27,005 bases of DNA from a bacterium. Its GTDB lineage: Bacteria; Gemmatimonadota; Gemmatimonadetes; Gemmatimonadales; Gemmatimonadaceae. The notes beneath the pieces are model-generated. The model was not told the origin of the DNA. It was given only the letters and a program-made list of their open reading frames with translations, and made no database searches. This document shows positions 16,934 through 26,526 of the stretch, in pieces. Position 1 is the first letter of the stretch. Each line of letters begins with the position of its first letter. The stretch spans positions 1 to 27,005 of the forward strand of contig JAJZRK010000010.1 of the NCBI GenBank assembly GCA_021802745.1. Direction: 5' to 3'. Made by a program: the position numbers and the translations under genes.

Positions 16934-17734
16934 ATGGACTTCATTCCGCGCATGCTCATTGGCGGCACGCTCGCGGGCGTGGCGGCCGGCCAGGCCGCGC
17001 GCCGGCGGCAGCTCACGCTCGGCGGGGAGTACGCGGCATTCGCCGTGGGGACCGCGGCAGCCATCGGCGGCCTTGGGTGGCTCGCCGCGCTGGCCGTGTT
17101 CTTCTACAGTTCGGCGCAACTGACGCGGTGGCGCGCGGGAGACAAGCGGCGCCGGTCGCTGTCCATACTACCGGATTCCCGGGCGCGCGACGCGTGGCAA
17201 GTGCTGGCCAACGGCGGGCTCTTTGCCGTCGCCGCGGTGGTGTGGACCTTCACCGGCGCCTGGCAAGCCGGTCTCCTCGGATTCGGCGCGCTCGCCGCGG
17301 CGACGGCCGATACCTGGGCCACAGAAGTCGGCATGGCCCTCAAGGCAGCGCCGCGGTCCATCCTCGGGTGGCAGCCGGTCCCGACCGGCACGTCGGGCGG
17401 CGTGAGCGCCTCCGGCATGGCCGCCGCGGTGGTCGGCGCCTTCACCATGGCGCTGTGCGCCGTGGCGTCGTTCACCGTGCCATTCGACATCCCGCGCCTC
17501 GAGGCGGTCTTCGTGGGCGGGGTCGCCGGCGCGCTCACCGATTCGGTGCTCGGCGCCGCCGTGCAGTCGCGCCGCTGGTGTGAGACATGCCGCGAGTGGA
17601 CGGAGCGCCGCGTCCACACATGCGGGTATCGCACCCATCACCGCCACGGCCTCCGCTGGATGACGAACGACGTGGTCAACCTGCTCGCGACGTGTGTCGG
17701 CGGCGTCGTGGCGGTGGCGGCATGGCTGCCGTGA
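16934..17734 (+). CDS. DUF92 (TMEM19/VTE6-like) membrane protein
   Basis: This 266-aa protein has about six TM segments. Family marks are RWRAGDKRRR, AAATADTWATEVG (acidic motif), PTGTSGGVSASG, GALTDSVLGAAVQ and RWMTNDVVNLLAT. The plant member VTE6 is a phytyl-phosphate kinase acting with CTP-dependent lipid kinases, so a polyprenyl-phosphate kinase role is possible but unproven for bacteria. The start is ATG 16934; GTG 16928 two codons earlier is equally possible, and no Shine-Dalgarno helps. A Cys/His cluster (C-E-T-C-R-E-W-T ... H-T-C-G-Y-R-T-H-H-R-H) near residues 215-240 looks like a zinc-binding loop and is seen in prokaryotic DUF92 proteins. It overlaps the next gene by 13 bp. Confidence 0.8.
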   Translation: MDFIPRMLIGGTLAGVAAGQAARRRQLTLGGEYAAFAVGTAAAIGGLGWLAALAVFFYSSAQLTRWRAGDKRRRSLSILPDSRARDAWQVLANGGLFAVAAVVWTFTGAWQAGLLGFGALAAATADTWATEVGMALKAAPRSILGWQPVPTGTSGGVSASGMAAAVVGAFTMALCAVASFTVPFDIPRLEAVFVGGVAGALTDSVLGAAVQSRRWCETCREWTERRVHTCGYRTHHRHGLRWMTNDVVNLLATCVGGVVAVAAWLP

Positions 17735-18222
17735 CGCCCGTGGACGCTGCCACCTTCCGCGCCGCGCTCGCCCGCTTCGCCTCGGGCGTCACCGTGCTGA
17801 CGGTGCGCGACGCGGAGGGCGCCGATCGCGGCATGACAGTGAGTGCCTTTGCGTCGTTGTCGCTCGAGCCGCCGCTCGTGCTGGCCTGCCTCGACCTCGG
17901 CGCGACCGTGCTGCCGCATGTGCGCGCCGCCCGCCTGTTCGGCGTGAGCATCCTCTCCGCGGGTCAACAAGAGATCTCGGCGCGCTTCGCCGAGCAGGGC
18001 GTGGTGCGGTTCGACGGCGTCGGCATCACGCACGCGAGCGACGGGCCGGCGTTGATTGACGACGCCGTGGCGCACCTCGTCTGCCGCCGCGTGGCGGAGT
18101 CTCCGGGCGGCGATCACGTGATTGTCGTGGGCGAAGTGCTGTCGGCGCGCGTGCACGGCGAAGATCCGCTCGTCTATGCGCTGCGCCGCTACGGCCGGTT
18201 CGCACCCGGCGCGGAGCGCTGA
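17722..18222 (+). CDS. Flavin reductase-like FMN-binding protein
   Basis: This 166-aa protein has the split-barrel flavin reductase fold. FRAALARFASGVTVLTVRD, GMTVSAFASLSLEPPLVLACLD, HVRAARLFGVSILSAGQQEISARFA and DHVIVVGEVLSARV are the typical blocks of NAD(P)H:FMN reductases that supply reduced flavin to two-component monooxygenases. No monooxygenase partner is nearby. The ATG at 17722 overlaps the DUF92 gene by 13 bp; GTG 17731 is an alternative. The tight packing suggests co-transcription with DUF92. Confidence 0.8.
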   Translation: MAAVTPVDAATFRAALARFASGVTVLTVRDAEGADRGMTVSAFASLSLEPPLVLACLDLGATVLPHVRAARLFGVSILSAGQQEISARFAEQGVVRFDGVGITHASDGPALIDDAVAHLVCRRVAESPGGDHVIVVGEVLSARVHGEDPLVYALRRYGRFAPGAER

Positions 18223-18318
18223 CACCGGACCAGCCGCCGGCGGGGTGGCCGGTCGCTGCCGTGCCTCCTAGCTTCGCTGCAGGCCCCGTCCTCCGACGAC
18301 CTTCCACCGGACCCCGCC

Positions 18319-19023
18319 ATGCGCGATTCCGCTCGTCACTTCCTGTCCGAGTTCATCGGCACGTTCGCCCTGACCTTCATCGGCAGCGGGGCCATCATGC
18401 AGGCGACGCAGGGCGGCGGCAATGTCGTCGCGGTCGCGTTGGCCACGGGGCTCGTGCTCGCCGTCTTCGTCTCGGCGTTCATGCACATCGGGGCGCATTT
18501 CAACCCCGCGGTCACCATCGGCATGCTGGTGGTTCGCCGCATCGAGCCGGTCATGGCTGGCCTATATGTCGTGGCCCAGGTGGCCGGGGCCACCGCCGCC
18601 GCGCTCGCGCTGAAGTTCGCCTTTCCGGCCGCGCTGTATGCCGCCACGCGTGGCGGCGGCCAGCAGGTTTCGCTCGACGTGACGTCGGGGCAGGCGTTCG
18701 TGCTCGAGATGGTCGGCACCATGTTCCTCGTCTGGGCGATCTTCGGCACGGCGGTGGACCACCGCGCCCCGCGCGTCGGCGGCTTCGCCATCGGGCTCAC
18801 GATGACCGCCGTCATTCTCGCGTTCGGCGGCCTCACCGGCGCCTCGGTGAACCCGGCGCGATCGTTCGGCCCGGCGTTCGCGAGCGGCATTTACGAGGCG
18901 CAGGGGATCTACTGGCTCGCGCCCATCACCGGCGCGATCCTCGCGGCGCTGCTCTACGAGAAGCTGCTGCTCACCGACGACCCGGAGCCGGCGGATCACG
19001 GGGCGATTGGGTCGCAGCCGTAG
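18319..19023 (+). CDS. MIP-family channel, aquaporin type
   Basis: This 234-aa protein has six TM helices and two half-helices with the NPA boxes N62-P63-A64 (HFNPAVT) and N178-P179-A180-R181 (VNPARSFGPAF). The selectivity-filter Arg follows the second box. The short loops and the N-P-A-R-S-F-G-P-A context favour a water channel rather than a glycerol facilitator, which would normally have N-P-A-R-D. It would equilibrate water across the inner membrane. The 96-bp upstream spacer shows no clear promoter and holds a short GC-rich dyad (ACCGG/CCGGT). A GATTGAGG-family inverted repeat starts 14 bp after its stop. Confidence 0.92.
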   Translation: MRDSARHFLSEFIGTFALTFIGSGAIMQATQGGGNVVAVALATGLVLAVFVSAFMHIGAHFNPAVTIGMLVVRRIEPVMAGLYVVAQVAGATAAALALKFAFPAALYAATRGGGQQVSLDVTSGQAFVLEMVGTMFLVWAIFGTAVDHRAPRVGGFAIGLTMTAVILAFGGLTGASVNPARSFGPAFASGIYEAQGIYWLAPITGAILAALLYEKLLLTDDPEPADHGAIGSQP

Positions 19024-19037
19024 GCGGCCGGGTGACA

Positions 19038-19178
19038 GATTGAGGATTGGGAATCCGGAGTGGGACTTGTGAATCCGATTCGGAATTGCGACGTACGATT
19101 CCCTGTCGGGGGCGCCGTCGCGAGTCGTCGTCCAAGGTCGCTGTCCCATTTCCAGCTCCGGATTCTCGATCCTCAATC
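19038..19178. repeat. Inverted repeat (GATTGAGG family) between aquaporin and DUF1707 genes
   Basis: Arms 19038-19060 and 19156-19178 (23 bp) pair at 21 positions and start with GATTGAGGATTGGGAATCCG. Pairing resumes with TGGGAC (19061-19066) against GTCCCA (19143-19148). Both flanking genes are on the plus strand, so the element is the 3' end of one message and the leader of the next. It ends 9 bp before the GTG start of the DUF1707 gene. Confidence 0.87.
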
Positions 19179-19187
19179 AGTCCTTCC

Positions 19188-19802
19188 GTGTCCCTTGAAC
19201 TCGAACGCGAACACACCGTCCAGACGCTCTGTGCTCACTACGCGCAGGACCACCTGACGACGCAGGAACTCGAGACGCGCTTCGAGTCCGTCTACCGCGC
19301 GGCGTCGCTCGAGGAACTGCGCGCTTTGACGTTCGGCCTGCCGGTCCTCGCGCCGACGGTGGCCGCACCGGCGCCGCTCCCGATGTACTCGGTGGCCGCG
19401 CCGTCGGAGGCGAGGCTGGAGAAGCGCTTCCTCGCCATCATGGCGGAGGTGCGGCGACAGGGACTGTGGATCGTGCCCTCCCGGGTGAAGGCCTCCTGCT
19501 GGATGGGCACCATCCGCATTGACCTGCGCGAGGCGCAGATCCCCGAGGGCGGCGTGGACATTGATGCCACGGCGGTGATGGGCGAGGTGCGCATCATCCT
19601 GCCCCCCGGCCTGCATGCGGACGTGGACGGATTGGCCGTCATGGGCGAGTTCTCCGACCGCACTGCTGGCACCGCGAGCACCCTCGCCGCGCCGGCCGTG
19701 CGCGTGCGCGGCGAGGCCGTGATGGGCGCGGTGCGGGTGGAGACGCGGCTGCCCAACGAGAATGCGCTCGCGGCGTGGAAGCGGCGCATGCTGGGACGCT
19801 GA
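19188..19802 (+). CDS. DUF1707 plus LiaF-like C-terminal domain protein
   Basis: This is a 204-aa cytoplasmic protein. Residues ~4-46 (LELEREHTVQTLCAHYAQDHLTTQELETRFESVYRAASLEEL) match the DUF1707 pattern: a conserved E/R start, a G/D-x-L-T-x-x-E-F/L-E-x-R helix and A-x-x-x-x-E-L. After a Pro/Ala linker, residues ~105-200 repeat beta strands with MGTIRIDLREAQIPEG, VMGEVRIILPPG, VMGEFSDR and VMGAVRVETR, the LiaF/YvqF C-terminal beta-solenoid domain. In Firmicutes LiaF modulates a cell-envelope-stress two-component system; no kinase or regulator pair is adjacent here. Start is GTG 19188. The frame continues upstream through the inverted repeat, but those codons are not family sequence. Confidence 0.8.
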   Translation: MSLELEREHTVQTLCAHYAQDHLTTQELETRFESVYRAASLEELRALTFGLPVLAPTVAAPAPLPMYSVAAPSEARLEKRFLAIMAEVRRQGLWIVPSRVKASCWMGTIRIDLREAQIPEGGVDIDATAVMGEVRIILPPGLHADVDGLAVMGEFSDRTAGTASTLAAPAVRVRGEAVMGAVRVETRLPNENALAAWKRRMLGR

Positions 19803-19845
19803 GCTTCGTCGCCCTGGACTCCGGCGGCGGATTCCGGGACGCCGA

Positions 19846-20394
19846 TCAGTGCGTCACGTTCGGCTGCCCGCGCTTCGCGTCGTATCGCACCATGGACTCG
19901 CTGATCACCTGCATCGCCTCCTCGCTCTTCCCCCAGCCGACGATCTCGCAGCGCTTCCCCTCGAGATCCTTGTAGATGTGGAAGAAGTGCTCGATCTCCA
20001 GCAGGTAGTGCTGCGGCATGTCGGCGATGTCGAAGTGCTCCTCGTGGTGCGGCGAGTTGATCGGCACGGCGAGAATCTTGTCGTCGGGCTCGCCGCGGTC
20101 GCGCAGCCTCAGCACGCCGATGGGGCGCACGTCAATGAGGCAGCCCACGAAGGTGGGTTCGTTGATGCGCACCAGCACGTCCAGCGGATCGCCGTCCTCG
20201 TGGAGCGTGCGCGGGATGAGGCCGTAGTCCCCCGGATAGTGCACGGCGCTGTACAGCACGCGGTCGAGCTTGAAGAGCCCCGACGCCTTGTCGAGTTCGT
20301 ACTTGTTGCGGCTGCCGCGCGGAATCTCGATGACCGCGGTGACGGTTTCCGGCGGATGGGCGCCGGTGGGAAGGTCGTGCCAGGGGTGAAGCAT
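19846..20394 (-). CDS. ppa: Inorganic pyrophosphatase, family I
   Basis: This 182-aa soluble enzyme hydrolyses pyrophosphate, pulling biosynthetic reactions forward. VIEIPRGSRNKYELDKASG (21-39) carries the substrate-binding Glu, Arg and Lys. The signature D67-G-D-P-L-D72 holds metal-binding Asps, and further Asps follow in RDRGEPDDKILAVP. YKDLEGKRCEIVGWG matches the C-terminal active-site strand. Length is typical of a prokaryotic family I enzyme. The ATG (20394) has no visible Shine-Dalgarno, and the repeat element begins only 9 bp upstream, so the ppa promoter and leader must be inside or beyond it. It is convergent with the DUF1707 gene, with 43 bp between. Confidence 0.95.
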   Translation of the reverse strand: MLHPWHDLPTGAHPPETVTAVIEIPRGSRNKYELDKASGLFKLDRVLYSAVHYPGDYGLIPRTLHEDGDPLDVLVRINEPTFVGCLIDVRPIGVLRLRDRGEPDDKILAVPINSPHHEEHFDIADMPQHYLLEIEHFFHIYKDLEGKRCEIVGWGKSEEAMQVISESMVRYDAKRGQPNVTH

Positions 20395-20403
20395 GCCAAA
20401 GCC

Positions 20404-20735
20404 GATTGAGGATTGGGAATTCGGAACGGGATTAATGATAACGATTCAGGACTGCGACTGGCGATGTCGCACGCCGCGATCGCACGCCGCGATCGCACGT
20501 CGCGATCGCACGTCGCAATCGCACGCCGCGATCGCACGTCGCGATCGCACGTCGCAATCGCACGTCGCGATCGCACGTCGCAATCGCACGTCGCAATCGC
20601 ACGTCGCAATCGCACGTCGCAATCGCATGTCGCAATCGCACGTCGCAATCGCACGTCGCAATCGCACGTCGCAATCGCACGTCGCAATCCCGAGTCGCCG
20701 TCCTGAATCCCGTTCCGAATTCCCAATCCTCAATC
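20404..20735. repeat. Composite inverted repeat: 30-bp perfect GATTGAGG-family arms around a tandem array
   Basis: Arms 20404-20433 and 20706-20735 are perfectly complementary over 30 bp, starting GATTGAGGATTGGGAATTCG. The similarity continues inward as CAGGAC-x-GCGACT on both sides, but the left arm has 13 extra bases (about 20434-20446) that the right arm lacks. The interior is a 13-bp tandem repeat array. The element fills the 351-bp gap between the gamma-glutamyltransferase stop (12 bp away) and the ppa start (9 bp away), both minus strand. Confidence 0.93.
20464..20697. repeat. 13-bp tandem repeat array, about 18 units
   Basis: Sixteen intact units of CGATCGCACGTCG or close variants run from 20477 to 20684, with one degenerate unit at each end. 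Variation is almost only transitions: G or A at position 2, C or T at position 11, and one T at position 9. G-type units dominate on the left, and every unit from 20581 on is A-type. All frames stay open because 13 is not a multiple of three, giving spurious 39-nt-periodic peptides. Confidence 0.95.
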
Positions 20736-20745
20736 CGTCCTTCGG

Positions 20746-22527
20746 TCAGTATCCCATCGCCGCGCCATCCCGCCGCGGATCGGCGACGCCGATCAGCTTG
20801 CCCTTCACCACCGCAATGGCGTGCACGCCACCGAACATGATGTCGCCGACGCGCGACAGCGGGCTGTAGCCCTTGGCGCGCAGCGCGGCGTAGACCTCGG
20901 GCGCAAACCCGGCTTCCACCTCGACGTTGCGCCCCTGCGCCGGCTGGAGCCGCGGCGACGCGATGGCCGTCCATGGATCCTCGCCGAGCGCGAGATGCCG
21001 CCACGCCACCTGGGTCGTGGACGTCGGGATGTACTGGGAGCCCGCCGCGCCAACCACCATCCGCACGTCGTTGCCCTTCAGGATGATCGTCGGGTTGATG
21101 GTCGAGCTGGCATACCGGTTGGGGCCGCGCGTCGAGTTGTCGAGGTTGGCCGCCCCGGAGTTGAGGAAGAAGCCGTTGACGTACACCCCCGAACCGAACA
21201 GCACGCCGACCGTGAACGTCATCGAGACCGCGTTGCGGTCGCCGTCCACCACGCTGAAGTGCGTGGTGTTGGATCCGCCCCAGGCCGACGCATCGTCTTC
21301 GCCCGGGCGCGGCGCCCGCGGCGCGGCCACCTTGTCGGGGCCGAGCGTGCTCGCGCCCCAGGCATCGAGCGTCGCACAGGCACCCGACGGCGCCACGGCA
21401 TCATCGGACCACGGGTCGCCCGGCTCCGGCGCACTGCCCCCCTCAAGAGACGCTACCGCCGCCACGCGCTTGGCGGCGAAGGCCGGGCTGACAAGACCGC
21501 GCGCCGGCACGCCGAAGTACGCCGGATCGCCGCGGAAGCGCCCCGCATCGGCCGACGCGACGCGCAGCGCGTTGACGATCTGCACGGCGGCCGCCCCCTG
21601 TGTGGTGGGCGAGCCGAGCGGCACGGCATTGGTGGCGGCGAGGAGGTTGAGCGCGGCGAGCGGCACGGCGCCACCCAGCGGCGGCGGCGCGGAGAGCAGC
21701 GTGTACCCCATCCAGGGGGTGCAGAGCGGACGCTCGATCGCCACCGGATAACCCTTGAAATCGGCGACCGTGGCGGGGCTGCCAAACGCCCGCATTCTGG
21801 CGACGGTGCGTTCGGCGATCGGGCCTTCGTAGAAGGCGGCTCGCCCATCACGCGCGATTGCCTCGAGCGTCTGGGCCAGCTGCGCCTGCACCAACCGGTC
21901 GCCCGGCCGGTGGGCGACGCCGCCGGGAAGGAAGATCGCGGCGGCGGCGCTGTCGGCCGCGAGCTTGGCGCGGGACGCCTCGGAGGTGCGCGCCAGCAGG
22001 GGCGAGACAATGAAGCCGTCGCGCGCCAGCGCGATGGCGGGCGCCATCACCTGCGCGCGCGGCAGGCGGCCCCACTTGGCGTGGGCTTCGAGCAAGCCGG
22101 CGACCGCCCCTGGAATTCCCGCCGCCCGGCCGTTGATCGGCGCGCGCATTGACGCGGTGTCCACCCGCGACCAATCGGGGTCGGCGCCGGTGCGCGAGTA
22201 GAACTCCAGCGCGTCGGCGTGCGCGCCGCCACGCGTCCAGACGAGCATGCCGCCGCCAGCGCCGAGCCCCGTCTGCGACGGATCCACGACAGCGAGCGCG
22301 AAGGCCGTGGCCACCGCGGCGTCCACGGCATTGCCCCCCTCACGCAGGATTCGCGCGCCGGCGGCCGCGGCATCGGCATGCGACGCCGTCACCATCCCGC
22401 GCGCTGACTCGGCGCGCTTGGCGTACATCGGTGGCGAGGCGGTCTGCGGCGGCTGCAGTCCGCATGAGGTGAGCAGGGCGGCGCCCAGTACGAGGGCGCG
22501 CGAGCGGATGGCACGAGGGATGGTCAT
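20746..22527 (-). CDS. ggt: Gamma-glutamyltransferase, predicted lipoprotein
   Basis: This 593-aa precursor would cleave gamma-glutamyl bonds of glutathione and related compounds outside the cytoplasm. It starts MTIPRAIRSRALVLGAALLTSC: a lipoprotein signal with lipobox LTSC, Cys22. The large-subunit region has GGNAVDAAVATAFALAVVDP and the G-A-G-G-G-M block. Autoprocessing would occur before Thr421 (N-T-T-H-F-S-V-V-D), the catalytic nucleophile of the small subunit. SSTINPTI and GAAGSQYIPT match the substrate-binding serine and glycine-rich loops. The ATG at 22527 is chosen over the longer frame because it opens the signal. A strong hairpin lies just upstream of the start. The role in this organism may be glutathione or peptide salvage. 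Confidence 0.92.
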   Translation of the reverse strand: MTIPRAIRSRALVLGAALLTSCGLQPPQTASPPMYAKRAESARGMVTASHADAAAAGARILREGGNAVDAAVATAFALAVVDPSQTGLGAGGGMLVWTRGGAHADALEFYSRTGADPDWSRVDTASMRAPINGRAAGIPGAVAGLLEAHAKWGRLPRAQVMAPAIALARDGFIVSPLLARTSEASRAKLAADSAAAAIFLPGGVAHRPGDRLVQAQLAQTLEAIARDGRAAFYEGPIAERTVARMRAFGSPATVADFKGYPVAIERPLCTPWMGYTLLSAPPPLGGAVPLAALNLLAATNAVPLGSPTTQGAAAVQIVNALRVASADAGRFRGDPAYFGVPARGLVSPAFAAKRVAAVASLEGGSAPEPGDPWSDDAVAPSGACATLDAWGASTLGPDKVAAPRAPRPGEDDASAWGGSNTTHFSVVDGDRNAVSMTFTVGVLFGSGVYVNGFFLNSGAANLDNSTRGPNRYASSTINPTIILKGNDVRMVVGAAGSQYIPTSTTQVAWRHLALGEDPWTAIASPRLQPAQGRNVEVEAGFAPEVYAALRAKGYSPLSRVGDIMFGGVHAIAVVKGKLIGVADPRRDGAAMGY

Positions 22528-22548
22528 GGCAGGTCCAGAGAAGCGAGA

Positions 22549-22579
22549 ACCGGACCCGGCCGATGTGGCCGGATCCGGT
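22549..22579 (-). terminator. Hairpin between the STAS gene and ggt
   Basis: A 13-bp stem (22549-22561 with 22567-22579, one mismatch that is a G-U wobble in minus-strand RNA) closes a 5-nt loop and is followed on the minus strand by TCTCGCTTCTCT. It could terminate the STAS message. It lies only 22 bp before the ggt ATG, so it could also act as an attenuator or block ribosome access for ggt. Confidence 0.5.
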
Positions 22580-22635
22580 AGGATAACGCCGCCGGGACGC
22601 GAGACGCTGGTGGGGGCCGGGGTCATCCCGCTGGC

Positions 22636-22947
22636 TTACTCCTCGAACTCGAAGAGCCCCTCGAGCTGCGTCAGGTGCAGCAAGTGCCGCACGGTGGGCG
22701 GCGTGTGCGTCAGGCAGGTGGAGAGGTGCTGCTCGCGCGCCCGCTTCTGCAGCAGCACCAGGACGCCGAGGCCGCTCGCATCCACTTCCCGAGTGTCGCG
22801 CAGGTCGATCATCAGGCGCTTCGCACCACTCGACGCGGCCTTGGACAGCCGTTCGAGGGCGTCGCGGCGGAAGTCGAGCCGGTGTTCCGACACGAGGCGT
22901 TCCGGCGCCTGAAGGACAACCTTGTCAGCCTCACTCAGCGGGTACAT
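22636..22947 (-). CDS. STAS-domain protein (anti-sigma factor antagonist type)
   Basis: This 103-aa single-domain protein resembles SpoIIAA/RsbV. KRLMIDLRDTREVDASGLGVLVLLQKRA (43-70) holds the conserved phosphorylatable Ser58 in D-A-S-G-L-G. Such proteins bind an anti-sigma kinase when dephosphorylated and release a sigma factor. Neither partner is nearby. The ATG at 22947 is supported by a clear Shine-Dalgarno GAGGAG about 6 nt upstream, the best in the window. The C-terminal helix ends in LFEFEE. It is divergent from acs. Confidence 0.85.
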   Translation of the reverse strand: MYPLSEADKVVLQAPERLVSEHRLDFRRDALERLSKAASSGAKRLMIDLRDTREVDASGLGVLVLLQKRAREQHLSTCLTHTPPTVRHLLHLTQLEGLFEFEE

Positions 22948-23448
22948 GGTGCGCTCCTCGCTGCAACCGATTGTTCTCATCCGCATCCTGCCTCTGGTGT
23001 CATCGCGCAGCCCATTCGGACCTCGCTCACCTTCGGCAGCCGGACAATCTCAGCATCGAGATTCCTGGCTTTGCGGCTCCGCCTCGCGACGGGTGTGCTC
23101 TTGTCGGGTGATGCAGCGTTCAGTTGTTGCCCGTGAGTAGTGCGAGAAACGTGCCAAACTTTGGTGACAGCTAACATGTTGTTATAGAAGGAGTTACACG
23201 ACTATCACATCGTGACGGAGACCCTCCGCCCTGCTTCCCGCACGTCGAACGGCAAGCCGCTGGACACCGTCACTTTCGGTTATAGTCACGATGCGACAGG
23301 CAAGCATCACTTCGGGTGCGGCCTCGCACACGACCGTGCGGCGGCGTTGCTGTCGAGAGGCGGCACCGCTATCCTCTGTCGCACTCCCCAGGGTGCACCG
23401 GCCTCCCACGTTCGGGATCACCTCCCGCATTCATTACATCGCCCCTCC
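22948..23448. other. 501-bp gene-free spacer upstream of acs
   Basis: No convincing gene lies between the STAS start and the acs ATG. Several frames are open but show no family signal. The acs frame itself stays open back to a GTG at 23212, but the 79 extra codons do not resemble an acetyl-CoA synthetase N-terminus. AT-richer patches with TTATAG occur at 23182-23187 and 23280-23285. No tRNA T-loop motif, inverted repeat element or recognisable riboswitch was seen. Confidence 0.6.
23161..23188 (+). promoter_or_regulatory. Candidate acs promoter
   Basis: TTGGTG (23161-23166), a 16-bp spacer and TATAGA (23183-23188) form a moderate sigma70-like pair in the most AT-rich part of the spacer, about 260 bp upstream of acs. 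A second -10-like TATAGT is at 23281-23286 but lacks a good -35. Confidence 0.3.
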
Positions 23449-25411
<1,963 letters not shown>

Positions 25412-25413
<2 letters not shown>

Positions 25414-25435
25414 TTGAGGATTGGGAATCCGGATT
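25412..25435 (+). repeat. Solo GATTGAGG-family arm
   Basis: GATTGAGGATTGGGAATCCG plus GATT starts on the second base of the acs stop codon. No complementary arm follows within the 108-bp spacer. A CGCCGGC/GCCGGCG stem (25477-25496, loop of 6) lies further on, without a T-tract. This looks like a broken or single-ended copy of the inverted repeats at 13318, 19038 and 20404. Confidence 0.8.
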
Positions 25436-25521
25436 TCGATTCGGCATGGCGATTCCGGACGACGATTGGCGATTGACGCCGGCGATGCTGCCGGCGGGTC
25501 CCCACGCGGGTGAGGTGACTG

Positions 25522-26496
25522 ATGACCGCCGACTTGCGCGCCGCGCTGCAGCATTCGCTCGCCGCCGACTATGTCCTCGAGGACGAACTCCCGCGCGGCG
25601 GGATGTCGCGCGTCTTCCTGGCCGTGGAGAAGTCGCTGAATCGCCGCGTCGTGCTCAAGGTGCTCGACCCGGAGCTGGCGGCGACGCTCAGCGCGGAGCG
25701 CTTCAAGCGGGAGATCGCGCTCGCCGCGCGGTTGCAGCATCCGCACATCGTGCCGCTGCTGCACGCCGGAGCGGTGGACGGCAACCTGTTCTATTCCATG
25801 CCGTTCGTCGAAGGCGAGTCGCTGCGCGAGCTGATGATGCGGGAACGGCCGATGAGCATTGACCGGATCACCGAGATCCTCGTCGAGGTGGCGGGCGCGC
25901 TCGACTTTGCGCATGCGCAGGGGGTGGTGCACCGCGACATCAAGCCCGAGAACGTGATGCTCTTTCACGGGCAGGCGGTGGTGCTCGACTTCGGCATCGC
26001 CAAGGCGGTGAGCGAGTCCACGCACACCGGCACGAACGTCCCGAGCGCGCCGCGGCTGACGCTGCAGGGGACGAGTCTGGGCACGCCGACGTACATCGCC
26101 CCCGAGCAGGCAGCGGGCGACCCCGCGCTCGATCATCGCGCCGACATCTACAGCGTGGGGTGCGTGGCGTACGAGATGCTCACGGGACATCCGCCGTTCC
26201 GCGGCAAGACCCCGCAAGCGGTGATGATCGCGCATGCCAATGAGGTCCCCGAGCCGCTCGGCAAGCGGCGGCCCGATGCCCCGCCGGCGCTGGCGAAACT
26301 CGTCATGCGATGCCTGGCGAAGTCGCCGGACGGCCGGCCGCGGCGCGCGCAGGAACTCGTCGCCGCGCTGCGGCGGGAACCGGCCACCGGGGGCGTTCGC
26401 GGCATGCTGCAGCGCACCCCGTGGTGGCTGCCGTGGCTTCTCGCCGCCCTGTCCACCGCGGCCGCCATTGGCATCGCGGTCGGGCGCGGCCTGTAA
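25522..26496 (+). CDS. Membrane-anchored Ser/Thr protein kinase (Hanks type)
   Basis: This 324-aa protein has a kinase domain at ~17-285 with all catalytic marks: a glycine-rich loop P-R-G-G-M-S-R-V, K46 (VVLKVL), helix-C E64, the H-R-D-I-K-P-E-N loop with D139 and N144, D156-F-G, and GTPTYIAPEQ closing the activation segment. A single C-terminal TM (about 301-321) is followed only by GRGL, so there is no periplasmic sensor such as PASTA domains. The Ser/Thr-rich activation loop (SESTHTGT...TSLGT) offers autophosphorylation sites. The ATG has GAGGTG 4 nt upstream. Targets are unknown. The downstream 120-aa gene may be co-transcribed. Confidence 0.92.
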   Translation: MTADLRAALQHSLAADYVLEDELPRGGMSRVFLAVEKSLNRRVVLKVLDPELAATLSAERFKREIALAARLQHPHIVPLLHAGAVDGNLFYSMPFVEGESLRELMMRERPMSIDRITEILVEVAGALDFAHAQGVVHRDIKPENVMLFHGQAVVLDFGIAKAVSESTHTGTNVPSAPRLTLQGTSLGTPTYIAPEQAAGDPALDHRADIYSVGCVAYEMLTGHPPFRGKTPQAVMIAHANEVPEPLGKRRPDAPPALAKLVMRCLAKSPDGRPRRAQELVAALRREPATGGVRGMLQRTPWWLPWLLAALSTAAAIGIAVGRGL

Positions 26497-26526
26497 CCTT
26501 CGACATCCCTGGCTCGTTATTCAATC

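Noticed and set aside
20477..20560. Cyanobacterial HIP1 site cluster (GCGATCGC)
   Set aside because: The octamer arises only where two CGATCGC-type repeat units meet. It is not scattered through the rest of the window.
20464..20697. CRISPR array
   Set aside because: Units are 13 bp, directly adjacent, with no spacers and no cas genes.
20393..20869. Open frames through the 13-bp repeat array encoding SHVAIARRD-type repeats on both strands
   Set aside because: A 13-bp unit without stops opens all six frames. The 39-nt periodic peptides are by-products of the DNA repeat and have no start context or family match.
23194..23430. 78-aa minus-strand frame in the acs leader
   Set aside because: It shows no family resemblance and no ribosome-binding site. 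Open frames of this size are expected by chance at this GC.
23212..23448. 79-residue N-terminal extension of acetyl-CoA synthetase
   Set aside because: Codons upstream of 23449 do not resemble the family N-terminus, and the protein is already full length from the ATG.
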